DNA of 64,000 nucleotides, taken from NCBI GenBank assembly GCA_021324095.1, contig JAJPJT010000077.1, positions 1 to 64,000 of the forward strand. Reading direction: 5' to 3'. This stretch comes from Gammaproteobacteria bacterium. GTDB taxonomy: Bacteria; Pseudomonadota; Gammaproteobacteria; Xanthomonadales; Rhodanobacteraceae. A program made the position numbers and the translations under genes. The notes under the pieces were generated by a model, which saw only the letters and a list, made by a program, of their open reading frames with translations, was not told the DNA's origin and did not search any database. Numbering within the stretch: the first letter of the stretch is position 1; each line of letters opens with the position of its first letter. This document shows positions 26,149-35,563 of the stretch, piece by piece.

Positions 26149-26625
26149 TCATTCGACTCCGGTCGAGCCGAACCCCCCGGCCCCGCGTCGGCTGGGCGTG
26201 AATTCTCCGACCACCCGCCACGCGACACGCGCGACCGGCGTCACCAGCAGCTGTGCGACGCGATCGCCCGGCTGGATGGTAAACGGCTTGCTGCCACGGT
26301 TCCAGCAGGAAATCATCAAGGGACCCTGGTAATCGGCATCGATGAGGCCGGTGAGGTTGCCGAGCACGAGCCCGTGTTTGTGGCCCAGCCCCGAGCGCGG
26401 CAGGATCAGCGCGCACCAGCCGGGATCGCCGATATGGATCGCGAGTCCGGTGGGGATCAGCGCGCTCTCGCCGGGATTCAGCGTGACGGCGCTCTCCGGC
26501 GCGGCGCGCAAGTCCATCGCGGCGCTCCCGTCGGTCGCGTACGCAGGCAGCGGAATGGCTTCGCCGAGGCGCGGATCGAGGCGCTTCAGTTCCACCGGCA
26601 CAACTGCGCGATCGGGTGAATTCAT
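26149..26625 (-). CDS. dut: dUTP diphosphatase
   Basis: This 158-residue trimeric dUTPase hydrolyses dUTP to dUMP. All five family motifs are visible: [12 protein letters not shown] (motif 1), [11 protein letters not shown] (2), [11 protein letters not shown] (3, with the catalytic Asp), [11 protein letters not shown] (4) and the C-terminal GGFGSTG arm (5). It overlaps the coaB stop by 4 nt and is followed 4 nt later by the mutase gene, so the genes form one operon. Confidence 0.97.
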   Translation of the reverse strand: MNSPDRAVVPVELKRLDPRLGEAIPLPAYATDGSAAMDLRAAPESAVTLNPGESALIPTGLAIHIGDPGWCALILPRSGLGHKHGLVLGNLTGLIDADYQGPLMISCWNRGSKPFTIQPGDRVAQLLVTPVARVAWRVVGEFTPSRRGAGGFGSTGVE

Positions 26626-27314
26626 GCGGGCTTGCCGGTGCGCGCGTGGTAACGCGCGGCGATGCGCGCGACCAGCTTCCGCGCCAATGCGGATTTGGGC
26701 GCGCGCGGCAGGCTCTCGCCGCCGTCCCGCCAGATGAGTTCCAGCGCGTTGTCATCGGCGCCGATGCCGATGCGCTCGTCGACGTGGTTGGCGGCGAGCA
26801 TGTCGAGGTTCTTGCGCACGAGTTTTTCATGCGCGTGCTCGGCGACGTGGTCGGTTTCCGCGGCAAAACCGACGACGAAAGGACGCGGATTCCGCGCAGC
26901 GACTTCGGCGAGGATGTCGGGGTTCTCGACGAGCTCCAGCACCGGTGCGCAGGATGTGCTCTTCTTGATCTTGCGCGCGGAGTACTCGGCCACGCGCCAG
27001 TCGGCGACCGCCGCGGTCGCGATGAAGATGTCGGCGCGGTCGACCGCCTGCATGACCGCCTCGCGCATCTGCCGCGCGCTGCGCACGTCGATGCGCCGCG
27101 CCACGCCAGGCGGCGTCGCCAGCGCGACGGGACCGGCGATCAGCGTCACCTTCGCACCAGCTTCCACGGCGGCTTCCGCGACCGCGAAACCCATCTTCCC
27201 GGAGCTGCGGTTGCCCAGGAAACGCACGGGGTCGATGTCCTCATAGGTGGGTCCGGCATCGATCACGACGCGCAAGCCGGACAGTGTCCCTTGAATGCTT
27301 TCGCATGAACTCAC
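26622..27314 (-). CDS. coaB: Phosphopantothenate-cysteine ligase (CoaB), separate from CoaC
   Basis: This 230-residue protein corresponds to the C-terminal half of the usual bifunctional CoaBC. CoaB motifs are [27 protein letters not shown], a Rossmann-like nucleotide site, ATAAVADWR, and KIKK followed by a dimer region. It joins cysteine to 4'-phosphopantothenate (CTP-dependent) in CoA synthesis. The frame is the same as that of coaC upstream, interrupted only by one TGA. Translation probably begins at the GTG at 27314, with GGGAG about 10 nt upstream. See the finding on the split gene. Confidence 0.9.
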   Translation of the reverse strand: MSSCESIQGTLSGLRVVIDAGPTYEDIDPVRFLGNRSSGKMGFAVAEAAVEAGAKVTLIAGPVALATPPGVARRIDVRSARQMREAVMQAVDRADIFIATAAVADWRVAEYSARKIKKSTSCAPVLELVENPDILAEVAARNPRPFVVGFAAETDHVAEHAHEKLVRKNLDMLAANHVDERIGIGADDNALELIWRDGGESLPRAPKSALARKLVARIAARYHARTGKPA

Positions 27315-27356
27315 GCCCCAGGGCTCCCGCGCGCGATCGACGCCGATACCACGATT

Positions 27357-27935
27357 TCACGCAACATGTGTGCCGCCCGGTGCCATCAATGCCTGCACCA
27401 GTTGCTGGGGTTCCAGCATCCGTCCCGGCCCGGACTCGCCTTCCGCGAGCGGACCGTTCGCCGGGCCGAGGATCGCGGCTCCACGGGCGCGCAGTGTCGC
27501 GACGTTGGCCTGGGTTGCAGGGTGCAGCCACATCCGATGGTTCATTGCCGGCGCGACGGCCAGCGGTGCAGTTGCGGCAAGGCACAACGTGGACAAAAGA
27601 TCATCCGCGAAACCGTGCGCCAGCTTCGCCAGCGTATCCGCCGAAGCCGGCGCGATCAGGATCGCGTCGGCCCAGCGCGCGAGTTCGAGGTGACCCATGC
27701 CCATGTCGGCTTCGGCGTCCCACAGCCCGCGGAGCACGGGCTGGCCGGACAGCGCCTGGAAGGTCATCGCCGTGACGAAACGTTCGGCGTTTTGCGTCAA
27801 GACTACGCGCACGTCGGCGCCCGCATCGCGCAGGCGGCGCACCACTTCGCACGACTTGTATGCGGCGATGCCTCCCGATACACCGAGCAGAACTTTGCGA
27901 TGTTCCGGGGCACCCATGTCGGATTCCGCTGACAA
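27357..27935 (-). CDS. coaC: Phosphopantothenoylcysteine decarboxylase (CoaC), separate from CoaB
   Basis: This 192-residue flavoprotein decarboxylase domain corresponds to the N-terminal half of CoaBC. Motifs are VLLGVSGGIAAYKSCEVVRRL (FMN binding), the catalytic His in GHLELARWAD, SADTLAKLAHGFADDLL, and the active-site loop PAMNHRMW. It decarboxylates 4'-phosphopantothenoylcysteine. The ORF ends at a TGA (27357-27359) just past the normal domain boundary, and CoaB follows in the same frame after 42 nt. It heads the coaC-coaB-dut-algC operon. Confidence 0.92.
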   Translation of the reverse strand: MSAESDMGAPEHRKVLLGVSGGIAAYKSCEVVRRLRDAGADVRVVLTQNAERFVTAMTFQALSGQPVLRGLWDAEADMGMGHLELARWADAILIAPASADTLAKLAHGFADDLLSTLCLAATAPLAVAPAMNHRMWLHPATQANVATLRARGAAILGPANGPLAEGESGPGRMLEPQQLVQALMAPGGTHVA

Positions 27936-28150
27936 ATCGGCAGGCCGCTAGCTTACCGGATTCGTGATGCCGCGCCGCTGCGCCGACGTCCTCGATGGTG
28001 CTCTGATTTGAAGACAAACTGCTCGCGCTGAGCCCTTCGACAAGCTCAAGACGAGCTACGCGGAGCGGAGTCGAAGCGCCGCTCCCCTGGACTCTGGCCC
28101 TCTGGGCCGACGCTCAGGACGAGCGGAACTTACGAATCAGGATTGATGAA
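27936..28150. other. Gap between divergent coaC and radC, partly repeat-like
   Basis: It holds a GAGCCCTTCGACAAGCTCAAG...GACGCTCAGGACGAGCGG segment, a repeat type common in GC-rich proteobacteria. A related AGCGAAGTCGAAGGGCTCAG lies near 39680-39700. No gene is seen. Confidence 0.55.
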
Positions 28151-28816
28151 ATGACGATCAGGGATTGGCCCGAGGAAGAACGTCCGCGCGAAAAACTGCT
28201 GGCGCGTGGTGCCGCCGCGCTCACGCCTGCCGAACTGCTGGCGATCCTGCTCGGCAGCGGCATGCGCGGACGCACCGCCCTGGACATGGGACGCGATCTC
28301 CTCGGCGGCGCCGGCAGTCTGAACGCATTGCTCGCGAGCGATCTTGCCGACGTGCCGGGGCTCGGACCCGCCAAGCGCGCGCGGCTGGCCGCAGCGCTGG
28401 AGCTGGCGCGGCGTTGCCTCGGCGAGGAGTTGTCCACGCGCACGGCGCTGGTCAGCCCGCGCGACAGTGCCTCGTTCCTGAAGGCCCAACTCGCGCACAA
28501 ACCTTACGAGGTATTCGCCTGCCTTTTCCTGGACAACCGCCATCGCGTACTGGCGTTCGAGGAGCTGTTCCGCGGGACCCTGGACGGCGCATCGGTGCAC
28601 CCGCGCGAGGTGGTGCGCGCGTCGCTCAAGCACAACGCCGCGGCGGTGATCCTTGCGCACAATCACCCGAGCGGGATCGCCGAACCCTCCGCGGCCGATC
28701 GCAACATCACTCGGCAGTTGCGCGATGCACTGCAACTGGTCGGCGTGCGGGTGCTCGACCACCTGGTCGTCGGCGCAGGCGAGCCCACTTCTATGGCGGC
28801 GCGCGGGTTGGTCTGA
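28151..28816 (+). CDS. radC: RadC/JAMM-domain DNA repair-like protein
   Basis: This 221-residue protein has an N-terminal helix-hairpin-helix region ([14 protein letters not shown]) and a C-terminal JAMM/MPN+ domain with zinc ligands His170, His172 and Asp183 ([15 protein letters not shown]). Family members are metallo-hydrolase-like proteins of unclear function; the original DNA-repair role is disputed. The gene is divergent from the coaC operon, a common neighbourhood in gammaproteobacteria. Confidence 0.94.
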   Translation: MTIRDWPEEERPREKLLARGAAALTPAELLAILLGSGMRGRTALDMGRDLLGGAGSLNALLASDLADVPGLGPAKRARLAAALELARRCLGEELSTRTALVSPRDSASFLKAQLAHKPYEVFACLFLDNRHRVLAFEELFRGTLDGASVHPREVVRASLKHNAAAVILAHNHPSGIAEPSAADRNITRQLRDALQLVGVRVLDHLVVGAGEPTSMAARGLV

Positions 28817-28917
28817 GAACTACGCTCGGGCGCCGACTCCGCTGCGGCGGATTCCAATGACTTGCCAGGCTATTCCATGAACGGGTTCTGGCTGGCCGCG
28901 CCGCGCCGTGCAATCAG

Positions 28918-29090
28918 TTATACACAACGCGTGATCACAAGCGTTTGGCGTCTGCTTTTAGCGTGCTTTCGTCAAATGAATTACAAACCGCTGAGCAGAA
29001 GCACAATTTTCAGCTGACTCGCTGCGTAATGTGGGATCAGCAGCGTTCCTCGACCTGCCCGATCCACGGGTATCCACCGGGTTATCCACA
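28918..29090. promoter_or_regulatory. DnaA-box-like cluster in the radC-argS gap
   Basis: The 343-nt gap 28817-29159 contains TTATACACA at 28918-28926, a perfect DnaA box TTATCCACA at 29082-29090, and an imperfect neighbour TATCCACCG just before it. The DNA between is less GC-rich than the surroundings. It could be a DnaA-binding locus or merely argS promoter DNA; two or three boxes are weak evidence. Confidence 0.35.
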
Positions 29091-29159
29091 GGAACTGGAG
29101 TTGGTCGCCCTGCGCCGCTGCGTTACGATGGAAAATAGCCCGTATTCAAGGTCAGACCA

Positions 29160-30923
29160 GTGAAAGACGCCCTCCACGACCTGTTGCTCCATGCGCTGGA
29201 CAGCTTGCGGCGCGATGGTGTGCTCGATGCCCCCGCTCCCGATTTCGTGATCGAGCGCACCCGCTCGCGCGAACACGGCGACTTCGCCTGCAACGTCGCA
29301 CTGCTGCTGGCCAAGCCCCTCGGGCGGAATCCGCGCGAAGTGGCGGAAACCCTCGTGGCGGCGCTGCCCAAAAGCCATCGGGTCGAGCGGGTCGAGATCG
29401 CGGGGCCGGGTTTCATCAATTTTTTCCTCTCCGACGCGGCATGGCATGAAGAGATCCGCCGCGTGCTGCACGAAGGCACTCAGTACGGCCACAGCCGCAG
29501 CGGCGCCGGCCGCGCGGTGGGGATCGAGTTCGTGTCGGCCAATCCCACCGGACCGCTGCACGTCGGCCATGCGCGCGCCGCCGCGATCGGCGACACCCTG
29601 GCGCGGCTGCATTCGGCGACGGGATGGAAGGTTTATCGCGAGTTCTATTACAACGATGCGGGCGCGCAGATCCAGAATCTCGCGCTGTCGGTGCAGGCAC
29701 GCATCAAGGGCATCGAACCGGACGACCCGCGCTGGCCCGCGGACGGTTATCGCGGTGATTACATCCGCGATCTTGCCCGTGATTACCAGAGCGGCGCCAC
29801 CGTCGAGGCCGGCCATCCCACCGGCGATTACAACCGTGAATACAGCCGTGAATTGGCCAAGGTGGACGTCCCCGAGGCGGCCCCGGAGGTCACCGGCTAT
29901 CGCGTCACCGCCGGCCAGGATCCGGACGACCTGGACGCGATCCGCGATTTCGCGGTGGCATGGCTGCGTCGCGAGCAGGACGAGGATCTGCGCGCGTTCG
30001 GTGTCAGGTTCGACGTGTATTTCCTGGAGTCGTCGCTCTACACGGAGGGCGAAGTCCTGCGCGTGATCGAGCGCATCGCGCAGCAGGGGCATTCCTACGA
30101 GGCCGACGGCGCGCTGTGGCTGCGCGCAACGGACTTCGGCGACGACAAGGACCGCGTGATGCGGAAGTCCGACGGCACCTACACGTATTTCGTGCCGGAC
30201 GTGGCGTATCACCTGTCCAAGTGGGAACGCGGCTACAAGCGCGCGATCACCGAACTCGGCGCCGACCACCACGGCTCGCTGGCGCGCGTGCGCGCCGGCC
30301 TGCAGGCGCTCGACATCGGTATCCCGAAGGATTGGCCGGAGTACGTCCTGCACCAGATGGTGACGGTCGTGAAGGGCGGCGAGGAGGTGAAGATTTCCAA
30401 GCGGGCCGGCAGCTATGTCACCCTCCGCGACCTGATCGACATGGCCGGCATAGACGCCGCACGTTATTTCCTGATCGCGCGCAAGAGCGATTCGCAACTG
30501 GTGTTCGACGTCGATCTCGCGCGTGCGCAATCCAACGACAATCCCGTCTACTACATCCAATATGCCCACGCCCGCGTGTGTTCGGTGCAGCGCCAGATGC
30601 ATGACCGCTCGATCCTGTTCGAGCAGCACAACGCACTGAAGCACCTGGATCGGCTGCGGGGCGAGCATGCGCGCGCCGTGATGGTCGAGATCTCGCGCTT
30701 CCCGGAAATCGTCGAAGCCTCCACCGCCAACCGCGAACCGCATCTGCTGGCACAATACCTGCGCGAGCTGGCCGGGGCTTTCCACGTCTGGTACAACGCC
30801 GAGCAGTTCCTGGTGGACGACGAAGATTTGCGCAACGCGCGCGTGGCGCTGGCCTTTGCCACCAGGTATGTGCTCGCCAACGGACTCGGGATGCTGGGCG
30901 TCAGCGCACCATTGTCGATGTGA
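29160..30923 (+). CDS. argS: Arginyl-tRNA synthetase
   Basis: This 587-residue class I synthetase charges tRNA-Arg. It has an N-terminal Add1 domain, the HIGH-type motif HVGH (residues 134-137 in [16 protein letters not shown]), a KMSK-like KISKR, and a C-terminal DALR anticodon-binding domain ([18 protein letters not shown]). The start is GTG at 29160, matching the family N-terminus. An SPOR-domain gene follows 88 nt downstream. Confidence 0.97.
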   Translation: MKDALHDLLLHALDSLRRDGVLDAPAPDFVIERTRSREHGDFACNVALLLAKPLGRNPREVAETLVAALPKSHRVERVEIAGPGFINFFLSDAAWHEEIRRVLHEGTQYGHSRSGAGRAVGIEFVSANPTGPLHVGHARAAAIGDTLARLHSATGWKVYREFYYNDAGAQIQNLALSVQARIKGIEPDDPRWPADGYRGDYIRDLARDYQSGATVEAGHPTGDYNREYSRELAKVDVPEAAPEVTGYRVTAGQDPDDLDAIRDFAVAWLRREQDEDLRAFGVRFDVYFLESSLYTEGEVLRVIERIAQQGHSYEADGALWLRATDFGDDKDRVMRKSDGTYTYFVPDVAYHLSKWERGYKRAITELGADHHGSLARVRAGLQALDIGIPKDWPEYVLHQMVTVVKGGEEVKISKRAGSYVTLRDLIDMAGIDAARYFLIARKSDSQLVFDVDLARAQSNDNPVYYIQYAHARVCSVQRQMHDRSILFEQHNALKHLDRLRGEHARAVMVEISRFPEIVEASTANREPHLLAQYLRELAGAFHVWYNAEQFLVDDEDLRNARVALAFATRYVLANGLGMLGVSAPLSM

Positions 30924-31011
30924 TCCCGATTTTTCTGTAGACGATTTCCGCGGTCCCGCGATGGACCGCATGAGTACGTACTTACAAGAGCAGGCATACG
31001 AGAGGCAGGCA

Positions 31012-31635
31012 GTGGCAACTCAGCGCAGCGGCAGACAGGCGGTACGCAACGGTGGTTCGGGTATTCCGGGTTGGGGTTTGTTTCTGGCGGGGGTGGTGGT
31101 CGGATTGATCGTGATGGGTATCGTGGCGCATCGTGGATTGATCCCGAGCCTGCGCCGCAACGATCAGCCCCAGGCGAACCCGAACGCGGTCGCGCAGCAG
31201 GGCAGTGCACCCGGCATCGCGGCCAGCAGCAGCGCCGCGTCCAGCGGGTCGCAGTTCGACTTCTACAAGGTGCTTCCTGAAAAGGAAGTCGTGATCCCGA
31301 ACGCGGAATTGTCCGCGATGGCCAAGGCCGAGCAGCAGAAGGCCGCGGCGGCCAACAACGCGAGTGCATCGGCGCCGGCGAAGGCGACGGCAGGTGCTTC
31401 GGAGGGCGGCTACGTGTTGCAGGTGGGCGCATTCCCGAACGCGGGCGACGCCGACGCGATGAAGGCGAAGCTGGCGCTGCAGGGCTTCACCGCGCACGTG
31501 CAGGCCGTGACGCTGGACGGGCAGGTATGGAACCGCGTGCGGATCGGCCCGTTCGCGTCGGCGACGCAACTTCAGTCGGTGCAGAAGCAACTGTCCGCCG
31601 CCGGGATCCACGGAATTCCGTTGAAAGAAAAATGA
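31012..31635 (+). CDS. SPOR-domain inner-membrane protein
   Basis: This protein of about 207 residues has a short basic cytoplasmic N-terminus (RSGRQAVRNGG), one membrane span (about residues 22-42) and a long Ala/Gln-rich periplasmic linker. A C-terminal SPOR domain (YVLQVGAFPNAGDADAMKAKLA..., RVRIGPFASATQLQSVQ) binds denuded glycan strands at division sites. A GTG at 31012 is chosen because homologues begin just before the basic segment and GAGAGG precedes it; an in-frame ATG at 30961 would add 17 residues. The position right after argS is conserved in related genomes. Confidence 0.88.
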   Translation: MATQRSGRQAVRNGGSGIPGWGLFLAGVVVGLIVMGIVAHRGLIPSLRRNDQPQANPNAVAQQGSAPGIAASSSAASSGSQFDFYKVLPEKEVVIPNAELSAMAKAEQQKAAAANNASASAPAKATAGASEGGYVLQVGAFPNAGDADAMKAKLALQGFTAHVQAVTLDGQVWNRVRIGPFASATQLQSVQKQLSAAGIHGIPLKEK

Positions 31636-31650
31636 TCCGGGTGTGGGAGG

Positions 31651-31698
31651 CGGGTAGCGGGGGTGCTTCGAACGCATGTCCCTGCGCCCCCACTACCC
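31651..31698. repeat. GGGTAGTGGGGG/CCCCCGCTACCC inverted repeat, copy 1
   Basis: CGGGTAGCGGGGGTG (31651-31665) faces GTCCCTGCGCCCCCACTACC (31678-31697). A second copy in the opposite orientation is at 62893-62960 and shares both arms, including the GCGCAGGGAC extension. It lies between the SPOR gene and ydfG. Confidence 0.75.
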
Positions 31699-31746
31699 GT
31701 TCCCCATCCCCACCCTTGATGCGCAGCCGGATCGCTGGGAACGAAA

Positions 31747-32502
31747 ATGACTCCAAAGACTGTCCTCGTCACCGGCGCCTCGGCCGGCTTCGGTGCCGCG
31801 ATCGCGGCGAAGTTCGCCGACAACGGCTGGCGCGTGATCGCCTGCGCGCGCCGCGCCGAACGCCTTGCGGAACTGGTCGATCGTTTCGGCAGGGATCGCG
31901 TGCACACCGCCGCGTTCGACATTCGTGATGAAGCGACGATGCGTGCGGCGCTGGATGCACTGCCGGAAGGCTTCCGCGATATCGACGTGCTGGTCAACAA
32001 CGCCGGCCTTGCGCTGGGCACCGCGCCCGCGCAGGACAGCGACCTCGCGCAATGGCGGCAGATGATCGATACCAACGTCACCGCGCTGGTGACGCTGACC
32101 CGCCTGCTGCTGCCGAAACTGATCGAGCGCCGCGGCGCGATCATCAACATCAGCTCGATTTCCGGCACCTATCCGTACAGGGGCGGGAACGTCTACGGCG
32201 CCACCAAGGCGTTCGTCACCCAGTTCTCGCTGGGCCTGCGCACCGACCTGCACGGCACCGGCGTGCGCGTCAGCAATGTCGAGCCCGGGATGGCCGAAAC
32301 CGAATTCACCCTGGTGCGCACGGGCGGCGACCAGGCCGCGTCCGACAAGCTATACAAGGGCGCGCATCCGATCACGGCCGAGGACATCGCCGACACGGTG
32401 TGGTGGATCGCCAACCTGCCTGCGCACCTCAACGTCAACCGGATCGAGATGATGCCGGTCAGCCAATCGGCGGCGGGCCTTCAAATAGCTCGGAACGATT
32501 GA
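31747..32502 (+). CDS. ydfG: NADP-dependent 3-hydroxy acid dehydrogenase YdfG-like (SDR)
   Basis: This 251-residue classical SDR has TGASAGFG (cofactor site), DVLVNNAGLALG, catalytic Ser in NISSISGTYPY, catalytic YGATK, and the family-typical VEPGMAETEF. YdfG oxidises L-allo-threonine and related 3-hydroxy acids and also reduces malonic semialdehyde. Length and motif spacing match YdfG closely. The exact substrate is inferred from family. Confidence 0.88.
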   Translation: MTPKTVLVTGASAGFGAAIAAKFADNGWRVIACARRAERLAELVDRFGRDRVHTAAFDIRDEATMRAALDALPEGFRDIDVLVNNAGLALGTAPAQDSDLAQWRQMIDTNVTALVTLTRLLLPKLIERRGAIINISSISGTYPYRGGNVYGATKAFVTQFSLGLRTDLHGTGVRVSNVEPGMAETEFTLVRTGGDQAASDKLYKGAHPITAEDIADTVWWIANLPAHLNVNRIEMMPVSQSAAGLQIARND

Positions 32503-32576
32503 GGGACGCGTCCACCGGGTGCCGGCGGGTTGCCGTCCATGGCCAAGAGCTCCGTGGTCGTCCGCGACGTGTAATT

Positions 32577-34478
32577 TCAGGGCTCCCGCAAATACGTGTA
32601 ACCGGTCAGGCCGGCTTCCAGCGCGGCCTTGATGCGTTTCGCGTCGTCGCCGTCAACACCGGCATTGGCGATCTTGTCGCGGTAGGCCGCGCGCAGGTCG
32701 TCGGGTTTGTAGCCGACGTAGTCGAGCAGCATGTCGGCGGAATCGCCGCGGCGCGCGCCATCCAGCTTGAAACCATCGCCGTCGATGCGCACGTTCACCG
32801 CGTCGGTATCGCCGAACAGGTTGTGGATGTCGCCGAGGGTTTCCTGGTACGCCCCGACGAGGAAAATGCCGAGACGGTACGGTTCGCCGGATCGCAGCTC
32901 GTGCAGCGGCAGGCTGACGTCGAGGTCGCCCGATTCGACGTAGACATCCACGCGTCCATCGGAATCGCAGGTGAGGTCGGCCAGCGTGCCGCGGCGCGTC
33001 GGCCGTTCGTCGAGCCGTGTCAACGGCATGATCGGAAAGATCTGGTCGATCGCCCACACGTCAGGGACCGACTCGAACACCGAGAAATTGCAGAAGTACT
33101 TGTCGACCAGTTTCACGTCGAGCGCGTCGATGATCTCGCGGTGCGAGCGTTCGTCCGGCTTGAGCCGCTCACGCACACCCAGCGCAATCGCATGGAACAG
33201 CGCATCGAGTTTTGCGCGTCCGGCGAGGTCCAGCACGCCCTGTGCATAGAGTAATTGGCCTTCACCCAGATACTGCTGCGCGTCTTGCCACACCTCGCGC
33301 ACGGGACGACGGTCCAAGGCGGCCAGCGTCTCGCGCATCGCGCACAACACGGGCGCTTCGCCTTCGGACGCCGGCGGCACCGCGCCATCCGGCGCCGCTT
33401 CGACTTCGCTGACATTGACCACCAGCACCGCGTGGTGCGCGGTCATCGCGCGGCCCGATTCCGTGAGCACGTGCGGCGGATCGATCTTCCACTCCGCGCA
33501 GGCGGTCGCGAGCGGCGCGACGATCGCGTTGGCGTACTGGTCGAGGTCGTAGTTGATCGAGCATTCGCCGCGCGAGCGCGTGCCTTCGTAGTCAACGCCG
33601 AGCCCCCCGCCGACGTCGACGTGATCCAGCGGCAAACCTTGTGCGCGCAACTCTGCAAAGTGCCGCACCGCCTCGCGCATCCCGGAGGCGATGTCGCGCA
33701 GGTTGGAGATCTGTGATCCCATGTGGAAGTGCAGCAGGCGCATGGTGTGGGTCAGGTTCGCGCCGCGCAGGCGCTCCACCAGCGCGAGCAATTGCGCGGG
33801 CGTCAGCCCGAACTTGCTCTTGTCGCCGCCGGTGTTCTGCCATTTGCCGGCGCCGATCGAGGCGAGCCGGACGCGTACCCCGAGCTTCGGTTCTACACCG
33901 AGCGCCTTGGATTCCGCGATCACGTGTTCGAGCTCGGACGGCTTCTCGATCACGATCACGACGTCGATGCCGAGCTTGCGGCCGATCAGCGCGATGCGGA
34001 TGTATTCGGCGTCCTTGTAGCCGTTGCACACCACCAGCGAACCGGGTTGCGCGAGCCCAAGCACGGCGAGCAGTTCCGGTTTGGAGCCGGCCTCCAGGCC
34101 GAAACCCGTGCCCGAGGCGCGCGGCGACTGCGGGCCCTGCGCCAACGTGCCGGCGACCGCGCGCTGCTGGTTGACCTTGATCGGATATAACGCGGTGTAG
34201 CCGCCGGTGTAGCCGTGCGCGCGCATCGCGTCGCCGAACGCGGCGCGCAGGCGAGCACGGCGGTCGAGAAGAATGTCCGGAAAACGCAGCAACAGCGGCA
34301 GGCGGAGCCCTGCTTGCTTCGCCTGCGCGACCGCGTCGTCGAGCGCGATTTCGGGACCCTGCGCGCCGCGCGGACGCATCACCGCACGGCCACGCGCATC
34401 GACATCGACGTAGCCGTCGCTCCAGTGCGCAACCGAATACAGGGTACGGGCGGCGTCGACGTTCCAGGCGTTCGTCAT
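32577..34478 (-). CDS. speA: Biosynthetic arginine decarboxylase
   Basis: This 633-residue PLP enzyme converts arginine to agmatine, the first step of polyamine synthesis. The alanine-racemase-like barrel carries the PLP Lys101 in ALYPIKVNQQ; the glycine loop is in DVGGGLGVDYEGT; the active-site Cys region is NFSVFESVPDVWAIDQIFPI. GGAGAA 6 nt before the ATG supports the start. It is divergent from speE with a 162-nt shared control region, so the two polyamine genes are probably co-controlled. Confidence 0.96.
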   Translation of the reverse strand: MTNAWNVDAARTLYSVAHWSDGYVDVDARGRAVMRPRGAQGPEIALDDAVAQAKQAGLRLPLLLRFPDILLDRRARLRAAFGDAMRAHGYTGGYTALYPIKVNQQRAVAGTLAQGPQSPRASGTGFGLEAGSKPELLAVLGLAQPGSLVVCNGYKDAEYIRIALIGRKLGIDVVIVIEKPSELEHVIAESKALGVEPKLGVRVRLASIGAGKWQNTGGDKSKFGLTPAQLLALVERLRGANLTHTMRLLHFHMGSQISNLRDIASGMREAVRHFAELRAQGLPLDHVDVGGGLGVDYEGTRSRGECSINYDLDQYANAIVAPLATACAEWKIDPPHVLTESGRAMTAHHAVLVVNVSEVEAAPDGAVPPASEGEAPVLCAMRETLAALDRRPVREVWQDAQQYLGEGQLLYAQGVLDLAGRAKLDALFHAIALGVRERLKPDERSHREIIDALDVKLVDKYFCNFSVFESVPDVWAIDQIFPIMPLTRLDERPTRRGTLADLTCDSDGRVDVYVESGDLDVSLPLHELRSGEPYRLGIFLVGAYQETLGDIHNLFGDTDAVNVRIDGDGFKLDGARRGDSADMLLDYVGYKPDDLRAAYRDKIANAGVDGDDAKRIKAALEAGLTGYTYLREP

Positions 34479-34579
34479 CGTGGTTCTCCGGATAACGAGG
34501 TGTCAGAACGTCGCAGCGGCGGGCCTTGACGCAACGATTCGCCGATCGGAAGCCACCAACGCCGCGGGATCGACGTCGC

Positions 34580-34614
34580 ATTGTAACGCGTGGGCCAGGG
34601 CCGGCCGTTACAAT
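34580..34614. promoter_or_regulatory. Inverted repeat in the speA-speE control region
   Basis: ATTGTAACG (34580-34588) and CGTTACAAT (34606-34614) form a perfect 9-bp inverted repeat with a 17-nt GC-rich spacer. The right arm includes a -10-like TACAAT 27 nt before the speE start. It could be an operator for a dimeric regulator; no regulator is identified. Confidence 0.5.
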
Positions 34615-34640
34615 CCAACCGTCTTCAATGGGTATGTCGC

Positions 34641-35486
34641 ATGTCGTCCAACTGGTTCACCGAGAAGCACGAGGCTTCCGGATCATCCATCGGTTACCGC
34701 ATCGAGGAAAAGCTCGCCGACGAGCAGACGCCGTTCCAGCACATCGAGATTTACCGCACGACGGATTGGGGCAACCTGATGGTGATCGACGGCTGCGTGA
34801 TGCTGACCAGCCGCGACAATTTCCTGTATCACGAGATGATGACGCACCCCGCGCTGTACGCCCATGCCGCGCCGCGCAACGTGGTGATCATCGGCGGCGG
34901 CGACTGCGGCACGCTGCGCGAAGTGCTGCGCCATCGCGAGGTGGAAAGCGTTGCGCAGATCGACATCGACGAACGCGTGACGCGGCTCGCCGAAAAACAT
35001 TTCCCGGAACTGTGCGAATCCAACGGCGATCCGCGCGCGCGGTTGCTGTTCGACGACGGCATCAAATACATGGCCGACGCCACGCCGGGGTCGCTGGACG
35101 TGGTGATCGTCGATTCCACCGACCCGGTCGGGCCGGCGGAAGGCCTGTTCAACGCGAAGTTCTACGCGAGTTGTTTCCGGGCGCTGCGCGAAGGCGGCAT
35201 CCTGGTTCAGCAATCGGAATCGCCATTGGTGCTGCTGGACCTGATCCAGTCCATTCACAAGGCGATGCGCGGGGTTGGTTTCGCCGCGGCACGCACCCTG
35301 CCGTTCCCGCAGCCGTGCTATCCGAGCGGCTGGTGGAGTTGCACGCTCGCGCGCAAAGGCGGCGACCTCGCTGGCTTCCGCGAACGCGACGCCGCGGCGA
35401 AACCGTTCGCGACGCGCTACTACAACGCGGACATCCACCGCGCTGCGCTGGCGCAGCCCGAATTCATGCGCGAGGCGCTCGCCTGA
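34641..35486 (+). CDS. speE: Spermidine synthase
   Basis: This 281-residue aminopropyltransferase makes spermidine from putrescine and decarboxylated SAM. It has the N-terminal beta domain (FTEKHEA, HIEIYRTTDWGNLMVIDG), the cofactor motif VVIIGGGDCGTLRE (residues 85-90), QIDIDERV, and the catalytic Asp158 in VIVDSTDPVGPA. Cys89 in GGDCGT replaces the more common Gly, a variant seen in some SpeE proteins. The ATG at 34641 matches family N-termini. Confidence 0.96.
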   Translation: MSSNWFTEKHEASGSSIGYRIEEKLADEQTPFQHIEIYRTTDWGNLMVIDGCVMLTSRDNFLYHEMMTHPALYAHAAPRNVVIIGGGDCGTLREVLRHREVESVAQIDIDERVTRLAEKHFPELCESNGDPRARLLFDDGIKYMADATPGSLDVVIVDSTDPVGPAEGLFNAKFYASCFRALREGGILVQQSESPLVLLDLIQSIHKAMRGVGFAAARTLPFPQPCYPSGWWSCTLARKGGDLAGFRERDAAAKPFATRYYNADIHRAALAQPEFMREALA

Positions 35487-35563
35487 GCGGTCGCGGCAAC
35501 CCGCGCCGGCAGGTGCCGGTTCATCCACGCGCACGTACGTTCAGCACATCGCCGTCTTCGGAA

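Noticed and set aside
27315-27359. A frameshift between coaC and coaB
   Set aside because: The distance from the TGA to the coaB start is a multiple of three, so both halves are already in one frame; only a stop codon separates them.
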